Notes under the pieces: model-generated | What the model was told of the DNA's origin: nothing | Seen by the model: only the letters and a program-made list of their open reading frames with translations | The model's database searches: none | From: Parcubacteria group bacterium | Lineage (GTDB): Bacteria; Patescibacteriota; Minisyncoccia; UBA10092 | DNA length: 50,275 nucleotides | Reading direction: 5' to 3' | Assembly (NCBI GenBank): GCA_016188835.1 | Contig: JACPHB010000004.1 | Coordinates: 1 to 50,275, forward strand | Shown here: positions 26,648-35,947 of the stretch, piece by piece | Layout: every line of letters begins with the position of its first letter | Numbering within the stretch: the stretch's first letter is position 1 | Made by a program: the position numbers and the translations under genes

Positions 26648-27631
26648 ATGTCTAAAAAAACTTTTTATATAATTTTAATAACACTTTCCGGCATTATAAT
26701 AATCGGAGGAATAATTTGGTATTTCGCGCTAAAACCGGAAAATGCGCCCGCGCCGGCAGCTGGCGCTGATTTTACGGTACCGGGTCAAACCGCAAATAAA
26801 ACTGATATTGAAGTAATAAGCGAAGAACCTGTTATTTCTTTATACCGGAACGACAGAGATATTTTATTTTATGGTTTTTCCGGCAAACTTTGGAAAATAA
26901 ATGAAAACGAATTAAAACCCGTTTTACTAGATGAAAAACCGGTTGAAAATTTAGCAGAAATAATATGGCCGAAGGTTTTTTCTTCCGACGGCAAAAAAAT
27001 CGTTTATCAGAAAAATAATGGTTTATTCACCAGCGACTCAAGCGGCAAAAATCAAAAAACTTTAGTAAGCGATTTAAAGCTGAAAGATGTTATCTTGAAA
27101 TGGCCAACCATAAATAATATCGCGCTTATTTCAAAACCCAGCGGCTTAATGGCCGGAGGTTTGTGGTTTTTAGACGTGAGAAACTTGGGGATTAAGAAAA
27201 TAATTAGTAATTTCGGGTTTGAAATATTATTCGCGCCCGATGGCGGCAGTTTTGTTTATTCTTACACTGATCAAAACGGAAAAAATCCGGTATTATCCGT
27301 TTACGACAAAAGGGGCGACCAAAAAATCATAAGCAATGTTTCAACTTTGGTTGATAAATGCGCCTGGACTAAAGACCTTATAAATATATACTGCGCCATT
27401 CCGAAGTTGTGGCCGGATTTTGCCGTTTTGCCCGATGATTACTACAAAAACGCTTTTTCAACCAGCGATGACATCTGGAAAATCAACACTGAAACCGGCG
27501 GGAAAATGCTGGTCTTAAAATATATCGGTGGTATTTCAAATATGATTATCACTGATGATGAAAAGAGTATTTTCTTTATATCAAAAGAAAACAAATTTCT
27601 TTATAAATTGGATAATAAAGTAAAACAATAA
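26648..27631 (+). CDS. Hypothetical TM-anchored protein, beta-propeller (TolB/PD40-like) possible
   Basis: Repeated FSSDGKKIVYQKNNGLF / FAPDGGSFVYSYTDQ motifs. Confidence 0.6.
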   Translation: MSKKTFYIILITLSGIIIIGGIIWYFALKPENAPAPAAGADFTVPGQTANKTDIEVISEEPVISLYRNDRDILFYGFSGKLWKINENELKPVLLDEKPVENLAEIIWPKVFSSDGKKIVYQKNNGLFTSDSSGKNQKTLVSDLKLKDVILKWPTINNIALISKPSGLMAGGLWFLDVRNLGIKKIISNFGFEILFAPDGGSFVYSYTDQNGKNPVLSVYDKRGDQKIISNVSTLVDKCAWTKDLINIYCAIPKLWPDFAVLPDDYYKNAFSTSDDIWKINTETGGKMLVLKYIGGISNMIITDDEKSIFFISKENKFLYKLDNKVKQ

Positions 27632-27725
27632 AATATAAAAAATAAAATTCCTTAGCCCCACTCCTCGCTTTGCTCGGAGCGGCTCGCCCCCACCTAGAAT
27701 TTTATTTTTTATATTTTATTGTTTT
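27623..27725. repeat. Large intergenic stem-loop element, family 1 (E4)
   Basis: About 27-nt perfect arms (AAACAATAAAATATAAAAAATAAAATT and complement) around CCTTAGCCCCACTCCTCGCTTTGCTCGGAGCGGCTCGCCCCCACCTAG. Confidence 0.92.
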
Positions 27726-27734
27726 TATTATTTT

Positions 27735-28193
27735 TTAACTGATATATTTCACCACCACCCGACGATTGCCGCCATCGCCGATGCTTTCGGTTTTAATGTC
27801 TGGATGTATAGCAAGTTCGGTATGAATAATTCTTCTCTGGTAAGCCGTCATCGCTTCTAAAGCCACTGGTTGCTTATAAAATCTGGCGCGTCTAGCGGCT
27901 TTTCTGGCTAATTCACGTAAAGTTTCATTTTTGAGTTCGCGGTAATTATTAATATCAAGATGAACAGTAGAAATATCTCCAGTTTGCTTTTTTATTATCA
28001 AGCGCAGGATCGTCTCAAAGTCCCTAATATTGCGTCCTTCTTCACCGATGTATAAACTGGCATCGTGAATAAAAACTCCGACATTTAAAGAACCATCGAC
28101 AGCCGTTTCTACGGTTTTAATCTCAAAATCAATAATCCCCGCATGCCTCCAAAATTCGTTAAGAATGTTTTTAACTTCATCAATTTTTTCCAT
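27735..28193 (-). CDS. Jag/KhpB-like RNA-binding protein (KH + R3H)
   Basis: LYIGEEGRNIRDFETILRLIIKKQTG...ALEAMTAYQRRIIHTEL; position downstream of yidC. Confidence 0.9.
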   Translation of the reverse strand: MEKIDEVKNILNEFWRHAGIIDFEIKTVETAVDGSLNVGVFIHDASLYIGEEGRNIRDFETILRLIIKKQTGDISTVHLDINNYRELKNETLRELARKAARRARFYKQPVALEAMTAYQRRIIHTELAIHPDIKTESIGDGGNRRVVVKYIS

Positions 28194-28202
28194 TATCTTT
28201 AT

Positions 28203-28801
28203 TTAAATTTTCACTTCCCGATTTAAATACTGCTGAAGAATGGTCATTAAAGTAACAATAATCCAATATAAAGGAAGGGCTGCCGGCAAGGTCCAAAAAA
28301 TAACCATACTTATAACCGGCCCGAAGTAAAGCATTTGTTTTGACATAACCTGGCTAAAATTAACAGTATCAGAGGGCTTGCCCTCCGTAGCCTTGGCGAA
28401 GGAGGGCATGACCATTTTTGTTTGGAAATACTGCAAAACTCCGGCTATCACAGCTAATAACATATTTCGCTTAGTTAAATCAAATAAACCCAAAAAAACG
28501 GTTTGAATTGCGGTTGGCGCCTGAATGAACGGATATATTGAACTAAAATCAGAATTTATACTGTTTAAAAATACCCGCCAAAGAGCAAAAATGATCGGGA
28601 TTTGAATGAGAAGAGGCAAAATACCGCCCAGTGGATTAATTTTATTTTCGGAATAAACCGCCATGAGTGCTTTGGCCTGTGCTTCTTTATTATCTTTAAA
28701 TTTTTTCTTTATTTCCTCAATTTTTGGCTGCAATTATACAAAAAAATTAAACCATTAAATAATGGTTTATAAAATATTTCATTAAAAAGATAAGAAATCA
28801 T
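28203..28801 (-). pseudogene. yidC: YidC/Oxa1 membrane insertase, apparent internal deletion plus frameshift
   Basis: Frame from ATG at 28801: MISYLFNEIFYKPLFNGLIFLYN; then QPKIEEIKKKFKDNKEAQAKALMAVYSENKINPLGGILPLLIQIPIIFALW in another frame from about 28733; expected TM1 segment absent. Confidence 0.75.
28371..28410. repeat. In-frame palindromic CPR repeat inside yidC
   Basis: CCCTCCGTAGCCTTGGCGAAGGAGGGC; minus-strand peptide PSFAKATEGKPSD. Confidence 0.85.
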
Positions 28802-29145
28802 GTTTTATTATTAACTACCTTATAAACAATTAACTCTCGCAAATAATCGGTTAAATTTTTATAATTAAGAGAGGTGGAATTCTTTTTAGGCCATATCACT
28901 ATGTCAAAACCATATTTTAAATCTTTGAGTAAATATCGACAAATCATTCTTAAGCGCCTTTTTAAGGTATTTCTCGCAGTTGCTTTTTTTAAAAGCTTGG
29001 CGCTGATTATAAAACCAAAACGGCTGAAATTTTTCCGGTTTTTTAAAAACTTGATGCGGAAAAAGTGATTTTCCGATGTTTTACCGTTTTTAAAAACATT
29101 TTTAAAATCTTCATCGGATTTTAAACGATTAATTCTTGGCAACAT
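28798..29145 (-). CDS. rnpA: Ribonuclease P protein component
   Basis: MLPRINRLKSDEDFKNVFKNGK...FGFIISAKLLKKATARNTLKRRLR. Confidence 0.93.
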   Translation of the reverse strand: MLPRINRLKSDEDFKNVFKNGKTSENHFFRIKFLKNRKNFSRFGFIISAKLLKKATARNTLKRRLRMICRYLLKDLKYGFDIVIWPKKNSTSLNYKNLTDYLRELIVYKVVNNKT

Positions 29146-29154
29146 GTATGTTAT

Positions 29155-29289
29155 TTAAACAGTCAGCTTAAAGCGTCCTTTTTTCCTACGTCTGGCAATA
29201 ACTTTTCTTCCACCTACACATTTCATTCTCTTTAAAAATCCGTGTTTTTTTAACCGCCGTTTCTTTTTTGGTTTATAAGTAATACTCAT
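29155..29289 (-). CDS. rpmH: 50S ribosomal protein L34
   Basis: Manual translation: [44 protein letters not shown] (44 aa), absent from ORF track due to length. Confidence 0.93.
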   Translation of the reverse strand: MSITYKPKKKRRLKKHGFLKRMKCVGGRKVIARRRKKGRFKLTV

Positions 29290-29477
29290 TACTAATCTTA
29301 TAACATAAAAACTTGTATTGCGTCAAACATTTTAAATGATTTATTATTTTCCACAGAAAATACACATGTTATTAACTTCTTTGTATTAAAAAATATTCTT
29401 AAAGTGTTTTAATTTGGTGTTATACTGCTAATATTAGCAATATTAAATCTTTTATTTATAATAATCTTTTTTATTTT

Positions 29478-30860
29478 ATGGATTTACACGAACTCTGGAA
29501 GGCGGCTTTAGGAGAAATAGGATTACAGGTCTCAAAAGCAAATTATAAAACCTGGCTCACAAATACTTCGATCGTTGATAAGAAGAACGGTATTATTACT
29601 ATTGCTGTGCCTAATAGTTTTACTAAAGAATGGCTTGAAAACAAATATCATAAATTTATTTTAAGGTCATTACACAATATTGAATCTGAAATTAAGGAAG
29701 TAACATACCAAATTAAACCAAATTATATAAAAGAAGAATTAAAAGATAAAAAACAGTTTAAAGAAGATGATTTATCAGCTCATAAACAATTAGATTTTAC
29801 CGAATTAAATGTTGATACAGAAACTAATCTTAATCCGCGTTATACTTTTGACAATTTTATTGTCGGCCCTTCTAATGAGCTTGCCCACGCCGCCGCTTCA
29901 GCTGTTGTTAAAAATCTTGGAAACAAATATAATCCGCTGTTTATTTACGGCGGCGTGGGACTCGGTAAAACTCATTTGATTCAAGCTATAGGCAACGCGG
30001 TTAAAAAAGAAAATCGTAATAAAAAAATAAAATATGTTACATCAGAAAGATTTACTTCTGAAGTTATAACAACTTTAAGATCCGGATCACTTCGACCAAA
30101 CGATATTGATGATTTTAAAAAAAGATGGCGGGAAATTGATTTATTAATTATTGATGATATTCAATTTCTTTCTGGAAAGGAAAAAACACAAGATGAATTT
30201 TTTCACACTTTTAATGCATTGTATGATGCCGGAAAACAAATAATTATTTCTTCTGACAGACCCCCAAAATCAATCCAAACATTAGAGGAACGGCTGCGTT
30301 CTCGGTTTGAAGGCGGAATGATCGCTGATATTAGTTACCCAGATTTAGAAACAAGAATTACCATTTTAAAAACCAAAGCTAATGAAAAAGGTTTTGATTT
30401 TTCTTACGATATTCTTGAATATATTGCTTCAAATATTAAGAAAAACATTAGAGAACTTGAAGGCGCTTTAAATCGCCTTATTGCTTCAAATTTAAGCACT
30501 AATAAAAAAGATTTTAACCTAACCGAAGTTAAAAAGGCTCTTAATATAATCGTAAATACTCCTAAAAAATCTACAACTTTTAAAAATATTATTAAAGCGG
30601 TTGCCGAATTTTACGATGTAAGCGAGAAAGAATTACTGGAACGCTCAAGAAAAAAAGAGATAGTAAAACCAAGACAAATAATAATGTATCTTTTAAGAGA
30701 AGAATTAAAAAATTCATTTCCTTTTATTGGTCTTAAAATTGGCGGACGAGATCACACTACAGCTATTCATGCTTGTGATAAAATAAAAAAAGAAATAGAA
30801 TCAGACCAAAATTTAAATGATGAAATTAATATGATCAAAGAAAAACTTTACTTGGTCTAA
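29478..30860 (+). CDS. dnaA: Chromosomal replication initiator DnaA
   Basis: LNPRYTFDNFIVGPSNELAHAAA, IYGGVGLGKTHL, LIIDDIQFLSGKEKTQDEFFHTFN, GRDHTTAIHACDKI. Confidence 0.98.
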   Translation: MDLHELWKAALGEIGLQVSKANYKTWLTNTSIVDKKNGIITIAVPNSFTKEWLENKYHKFILRSLHNIESEIKEVTYQIKPNYIKEELKDKKQFKEDDLSAHKQLDFTELNVDTETNLNPRYTFDNFIVGPSNELAHAAASAVVKNLGNKYNPLFIYGGVGLGKTHLIQAIGNAVKKENRNKKIKYVTSERFTSEVITTLRSGSLRPNDIDDFKKRWREIDLLIIDDIQFLSGKEKTQDEFFHTFNALYDAGKQIIISSDRPPKSIQTLEERLRSRFEGGMIADISYPDLETRITILKTKANEKGFDFSYDILEYIASNIKKNIRELEGALNRLIASNLSTNKKDFNLTEVKKALNIIVNTPKKSTTFKNIIKAVAEFYDVSEKELLERSRKKEIVKPRQIIMYLLREELKNSFPFIGLKIGGRDHTTAIHACDKIKKEIESDQNLNDEINMIKEKLYLV

Positions 30861-31082
30861 TTTAATGTTAATAAATAGTAATGTAAAAAGTAGATAATAA
30901 GTTTATAATTATAATTTTAAAAAAATAATAAATAAATTATCTCAAAATTATAAACAAATATATTAACATATTAGTATAATAAATAATGGCTTAAAATTCT
31001 AATAAATTAGATTTATAAACAGATTTTTTAATTAGTAATAGTAATAAATAAATATAAATTAATAATAGTAGTAATTTAATTA
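30861..31082. other. Candidate origin of replication / DUE between dnaA and dnaN
   Basis: Extremely A/T-rich intergenic; TTATAAACA near-boxes; TAGTAATAGTAATAA and AATAGTAGTAAT triplet runs resembling DnaA-trios. Confidence 0.55.
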
Positions 31083-32213
31083 ATGAACTTTATTTGTTTT
31101 AAAGAAAATTTAAAAAGAAATTTAGATAATGCTTTAAGAATTATAAAGTATAATTCAACATTACCTATTTTAAATAATTTTTTATTATCAACAGAGAAAG
31201 GAATGTTAAAAATTTCTTCAACCGATTTGGAAATTGGTTTTACTTCATTAATACCTTCAAAAATATTAAAAGAAGGCAGTATAACCGTGCCAGCACAGTT
31301 ATTAAGTCAGTTTATTAATAACCTTCCGAATAAAAATATTAATTTTGAAGTTAAGGATTTTAAACTTTATTTAAATTGCGATAATATAAAAGCATCTATT
31401 AATGGTTTAAACGCTGAAGATTTTCAAATTATTCCTAAAGTAAAAAATGATTCTGTTTTAACTATAAATTCAAAATTATTTAAAAACTCTCTAAATTATG
31501 TTATTAATTCATCAGCAATTTCAGATGCCAGGCCGGAAATTTCCAGTATTTATATTAAAATCAACCCTGATCAATTAAAATTTGTAGCCACCGATAGTTT
31601 TAGGTTGGCTCATAAAACAATTTTTGTTTTATCTGGCGATAATAAGGAAAAAATAAAAATTAATTTTGATCAGTCAAGAAATATTATTCTTCCGCTGCGA
31701 ACAGCTGGGGAATTATTGAGAATTTTAGGGGACCAAAATGATAATGTTAAAATAATTGTTGATCAAAATCAAGTATTATTTGATTTTGATAATACCCAAT
31801 TAATTTCAAGATTAGTTGAAGGGAATTATCCTGATTATGAAGTTATTATTCCAAAATCATCCGAAACAAAATGCTATCTCAGTAAAAATGATTTAGAAGA
31901 ATCAATTAAATTATCGGGTTGTTTTTCATCAAAATTAAATGATATTACGATAAAAACAAATTCCGAAAAGTCCCAAATGGAAATTTTTTCAAATAATAGC
32001 GAATATGGCAATCATCATGGGAAAATTAATTCAGAAATTAAAGGTAAAGATGTTACTATTGTTTTTAATTGGCGATATTTTTTAGATGGTTTAAAAAATA
32101 TTGACGAAAATGAATTAATTCTGGAATTTAATGGCGATCAAAAACCAGCTGTTATTAAGTCAGTTAAAAACAATGATTTTTTCTACATTTTAATGCCCAT
32201 AAGAAATAATTGA
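31083..32213 (+). CDS. dnaN: DNA polymerase III subunit beta (sliding clamp)
   Basis: Location after dnaA; ATDSFRLAHKT, ILPLRTAGELLRIL, YILMPIR C-terminus. Confidence 0.96.
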   Translation: MNFICFKENLKRNLDNALRIIKYNSTLPILNNFLLSTEKGMLKISSTDLEIGFTSLIPSKILKEGSITVPAQLLSQFINNLPNKNINFEVKDFKLYLNCDNIKASINGLNAEDFQIIPKVKNDSVLTINSKLFKNSLNYVINSSAISDARPEISSIYIKINPDQLKFVATDSFRLAHKTIFVLSGDNKEKIKINFDQSRNIILPLRTAGELLRILGDQNDNVKIIVDQNQVLFDFDNTQLISRLVEGNYPDYEVIIPKSSETKCYLSKNDLEESIKLSGCFSSKLNDITIKTNSEKSQMEIFSNNSEYGNHHGKINSEIKGKDVTIVFNWRYFLDGLKNIDENELILEFNGDQKPAVIKSVKNNDFFYILMPIRNN

Positions 32214-32244
32214 TTAACTCCGACTTCACTTCGGAGTTAATCAC
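32212..32244. terminator. Bidirectional terminator between convergent dnaN and PBP1A
   Basis: GATTAACTCCGA CTTCACT TCGGAGTTAATC perfect stem. Confidence 0.75.
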
Positions 32245-34499
32245 CGATCATAATCTTTGGGTAATTTATTATAGTAATTTGATCCGTAATTATTTAAAAG
32301 CCAATTTTGAAGAGACAGTTCCCAATTTTTAAATTGGGAGTCAGATTCCAGATCTTCAAGTGTTGGACCTTGTGGGTTATTCTTATCTAACCACCAAAGA
32401 ATTTCATGAATTTCTGTAAAAGATTTTTCATCTACTAATTCAGGCGGAGTTTTTTCGGTTGCTAAAAGGCCGTTATTTTTATTAATTTTTAATTTTACCG
32501 AGATTTGGTATTGGCCGTTTAAAATTGGTTTTTCGCTGATTATGGGGTTGGGTTTATTGAATGTTTTACTCGGCTTATCTTTTAATGCGGCAATCATAAA
32601 ATTATGCCAAATCGGACCGGCGGCAGCGACTCCAGCTCCGCCCTTTTCTATTGGTGTGTTGTTATTATTACCAACCCAAACACCGGCAACAAGCGACGGC
32701 GTGTAACCAATTATCCAAGCGTCTCGAGCTTTGGTTTCATCGCTCGGATCTTGGGTCGTACCGGTTTTCGCGGCCGCCGGTATCTCGCCTAAATAAAGGG
32801 GGCTATATAGCCCGAACATCGGCGATCGAGCATTATTATCGGATAAAATATCGTTTATTTCTCTAGCAGTTTGTTCTTCCATCACTCTTTGGTTTTGTTC
32901 TTTATATTCTTCTAATATTCGCCCGCTTCCGTCTTCAATTTTTAAAATGCCGACAGGTTTTCTTTTAATGCCATCTTGGCTGAAAACTCCGAACGCTGAA
33001 ACCATATCTAGTAATTTGACCTCGGCGGCTCCTAGTACCAATGAAAGGCCATAACGAGACCGGTCTTTTAAGGTAGTAATACCCATATTTTCAGCCATAT
33101 TTATAGCATTATTGATTCCGGCAAGATATAGAACTTTAACCGATGGCACATTTAAAGAATTAGCCAGCGCCTGTTTCAATGTTACCGGACCTCTGAATCG
33201 TCCGTCATAATTTTTTGGTTTGTAGCATGTTTCCTGATCTATTCCCGATTCGGCAATACCATTCCATGAACACAAAGGATTGAATTCCGTTGGAATATCC
33301 CAAATTACCGTTTGAGGCGTGTAACCATTAGTTATGGCAGTAGCATAAACAAAAGGCTTAAAAGCCGAGCCCGGCTGGCGCAAACTTATTGTGACATTTA
33401 CATTTGGGTCAAATTCGCAATTTTGTCCCGATTCACAGCCATCCGGTTCCGATTTGCCGAAATAATCTTTTGAACCAACCATCGCCAATATCTGTCCGGT
33501 TTCGGGATCAATGGCGGTTAAAGCGGCATTTTTAGCATTGTAAATTTTGTTTCTATCGACTCCCTCTTTAACGACATCTTCGGCAATTTTTTGCAAGTTA
33601 AGGTCGATTGTTGTTGTTACTTTTAAACCGCTTTTTTCAACAAAATCTTCACCGTATTTTTCATTTAAGTGTTCGCGGACGAACATTATAAAATGGGGAG
33701 CAATAATACTGCTTTTTTGATCAACAAAATTAGCAGTCGTTTCTTTTACTTTATCATAATCTTTTTTAGTAATATATTTTAAATCGTAAAGCCGGCTCAA
33801 AATATAATTAGCCCGGGTTTTTAGTTCGTTGCCATGGTTGCCATAGGGCGAATAGTATGAAGGTGCTTTTGGAAGGGCTGCTAAGTAAACGGCTTCGGTA
33901 ATACTCAGTTCTTTTGCCGACTTATTAAAATAAGTTTGAGCTGCCGCCTCAATACCATAAGAATTGGATCCATAAGGAATCTGATTCAAATAAAAGTTTA
34001 AAATTTCATCTTTAGAATATTTTTTTTCCAAAGTAATCGCTAAAATCAATTCTTTAATTTTTCGGCTAAAAGTTCTTTCCGGAGAAAGATAAGCGTTTTT
34101 AATAAGCTGCTGGGTGATACTGGAGCCTCCTTCAAGCAATTGTTTACCTCTAATGTCAGCTAAAATAGCTCGTAAAATGCCGCGAAAATTAATGCCGGAA
34201 TGATTGTAAAACTTGGTGTCTTCGGCGACAATGGTGGCGTTTTTAACTATTTGAGGAATGTCGTTGTGAGCAATTACTGTTCGCTTTTCTTCCCCGTGAA
34301 TTTCATAAAGCAGGGTTTTATTTTCCCGGTCATAGATTTTGGTAGATTGGATCACTTTTCTATCCTGCCAAGCGTTTGGATCGGGAAGGTAGCGGCTGTA
34401 GTAAAAAAAAGCCGCAATAAATAAGATAACAACAATAAAAACAAAAAGAATGCTCCACAGAGCAATATGGGATAAAATTTTTTTGATTTTTTTTAGCAT
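32241..34499 (-). CDS. Penicillin-binding protein 1A-like (transglycosylase/transpeptidase)
   Basis: VAEDTKFYNHSGINFRGILRA...GGSSITQQLIKNAYLS; RQPGSAFKPFVYA; AAKTGTTQDPSDETKARDAWIIGYTPS. Confidence 0.95.
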   Translation of the reverse strand: MLKKIKKILSHIALWSILFVFIVVILFIAAFFYYSRYLPDPNAWQDRKVIQSTKIYDRENKTLLYEIHGEEKRTVIAHNDIPQIVKNATIVAEDTKFYNHSGINFRGILRAILADIRGKQLLEGGSSITQQLIKNAYLSPERTFSRKIKELILAITLEKKYSKDEILNFYLNQIPYGSNSYGIEAAAQTYFNKSAKELSITEAVYLAALPKAPSYYSPYGNHGNELKTRANYILSRLYDLKYITKKDYDKVKETTANFVDQKSSIIAPHFIMFVREHLNEKYGEDFVEKSGLKVTTTIDLNLQKIAEDVVKEGVDRNKIYNAKNAALTAIDPETGQILAMVGSKDYFGKSEPDGCESGQNCEFDPNVNVTISLRQPGSAFKPFVYATAITNGYTPQTVIWDIPTEFNPLCSWNGIAESGIDQETCYKPKNYDGRFRGPVTLKQALANSLNVPSVKVLYLAGINNAINMAENMGITTLKDRSRYGLSLVLGAAEVKLLDMVSAFGVFSQDGIKRKPVGILKIEDGSGRILEEYKEQNQRVMEEQTAREINDILSDNNARSPMFGLYSPLYLGEIPAAAKTGTTQDPSDETKARDAWIIGYTPSLVAGVWVGNNNNTPIEKGGAGVAAAGPIWHNFMIAALKDKPSKTFNKPNPIISEKPILNGQYQISVKLKINKNNGLLATEKTPPELVDEKSFTEIHEILWWLDKNNPQGPTLEDLESDSQFKNWELSLQNWLLNNYGSNYYNKLPKDYDR

Positions 34500-34519
34500 C
34501 TCTAGTAGTGTAGATTACA

Positions 34520-35731
34520 ATGATAACGGAAAATTCACAAGAGCACAAAATTGAAGAAGCGCTGACGAAACAAATTGATAAAATTTATCCAAACCGCGAA
34601 GCTCTGGAGAAAATTTTAAAATCGAGAGAGAAACTGACTATTTATTGGGGTATTGACCCGACAGCGTCAAGTTTGCATATAGCGCATAGCGCCAACCTTT
34701 TTATTTTGAGAAGGTTTCAAAAACTAGGGCACAAAATCATTATTTTAATAGGAGACTTCACCGCCAGAATTGGCGATCCGACGGGAAAACATAAAAAACG
34801 CGTGCCTCTTGCTGAACGACAAGTAATAAAAAATTTGAAACATTACAAAAGCCAAATTCTTAAAATTCTGGATTCTCAAAAAACGGTATTTAGATTTAAT
34901 AGTGAATGGTGGAAAAAAATGAGCGCTGAATTTCTTTTAGATTTGTGCGGCCTTATAACGCATCAGAGGTTAATTGAGCGCGATATGTTCCAAAAACGCA
35001 TTAAAGCTGGGGAATCAATAACCGAAAAAGAGGTAATTTACCCTCTACTCCAGGGTTACGACTCGGTGGTACTGAAAACTGATGCGGAATTAGGCGGCAG
35101 CGATCAGCTTTTTAATATGCTTGTCGGCCGCGACTTGGAAAAATCTATCTTAAAGAAAGAAAAGTTTGTTATTACCAAGCCGATTATTACTCATCCCAAA
35201 ACCGGAGAGATGCTGATGTCTAAAACAACCGGCGGAGCGATTTTTATAAGCGAACCAGCGGATCAGATGTATGGAAAAATAATGGCGCTTGCTGACGAGG
35301 TGATAATTGAATGTTTCAAACTTTGCACGGATGTTGATGATAACAAGGTTAGAAATGTGGAATTGCGTCTTAAATCCGGAGAAAATCCGAGAAATCTTAA
35401 ATCAGAATTGGCGTTTGAAATCGTTAAAATCTATCACGGCGAAAAAAAAGCCAAAGAAGCGGCCGAAGAATTTGAAAGAGTATTTAAGAAACACGAGTTA
35501 CCGGAAAACATTCGGGAGATTTCCATTACTATGAAGCCGCGCAAACTTATTGAATTATTGATGCAGATGGGCTTAGCATCATCTAGAAGTGAATCGCGTC
35601 GCAAGGTTTTAGAGAATGCTGTAAAAGTTGATGGTAAAATTAAAAAAGACCCGGAAGAGGTTATTGATGCTTATGAAGGGATGGTAGTCCAATATGGGAA
35701 AAGAAATTTTAGGAAGATAAAGAAAAATTGA
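34520..35731 (+). CDS. tyrS: Tyrosyl-tRNA synthetase
   Basis: IYWGIDPTASSLHIAHSANL, GDFTARIGDPTGK, YPLLQGYDSV, C-terminal S4 domain. Confidence 0.95.
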   Translation: MITENSQEHKIEEALTKQIDKIYPNREALEKILKSREKLTIYWGIDPTASSLHIAHSANLFILRRFQKLGHKIIILIGDFTARIGDPTGKHKKRVPLAERQVIKNLKHYKSQILKILDSQKTVFRFNSEWWKKMSAEFLLDLCGLITHQRLIERDMFQKRIKAGESITEKEVIYPLLQGYDSVVLKTDAELGGSDQLFNMLVGRDLEKSILKKEKFVITKPIITHPKTGEMLMSKTTGGAIFISEPADQMYGKIMALADEVIIECFKLCTDVDDNKVRNVELRLKSGENPRNLKSELAFEIVKIYHGEKKAKEAAEEFERVFKKHELPENIREISITMKPRKLIELLMQMGLASSRSESRRKVLENAVKVDGKIKKDPEEVIDAYEGMVVQYGKRNFRKIKKN

Positions 35732-35765
35732 AAAACGACTCCGTAGTTGTGGAGTCGTTTTTCAA
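35728..35765. terminator. Intrinsic (bidirectional) terminator
   Basis: GAAAAACGACTCC GTAGTTGT GGAGTCGTTTTTC. Confidence 0.85.
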
Positions 35766-35945
35766 TTAAAGCTCTTCCGTTTCCGGCATTTCCTTTTCTT
35801 CTTCCAGATTATCATCCTCGTCGGCGCTTTTAGGATTTTCCGTGTCTTCCAACCCATCATCTCCCAATTCCTTGAGCTCCTGATCGTCTTCTAACTCTTC
35901 TAACTCATCTGAGCCGTTTTGATTAAATAATGGCAGTTTTTCCAT
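35766..35945 (-). CDS. Small highly acidic protein (59 aa)
   Basis: Manual translation MEKLPLFNQNGSDELEELEDDQELKELGDDGLEDTENPKSADEDDNLEEEKEMPETEEL; lies just after ruvC. Confidence 0.6.
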   Translation of the reverse strand: MEKLPLFNQNGSDELEELEDDQELKELGDDGLEDTENPKSADEDDNLEEEKEMPETEEL

Positions 35946-35947
35946 AT

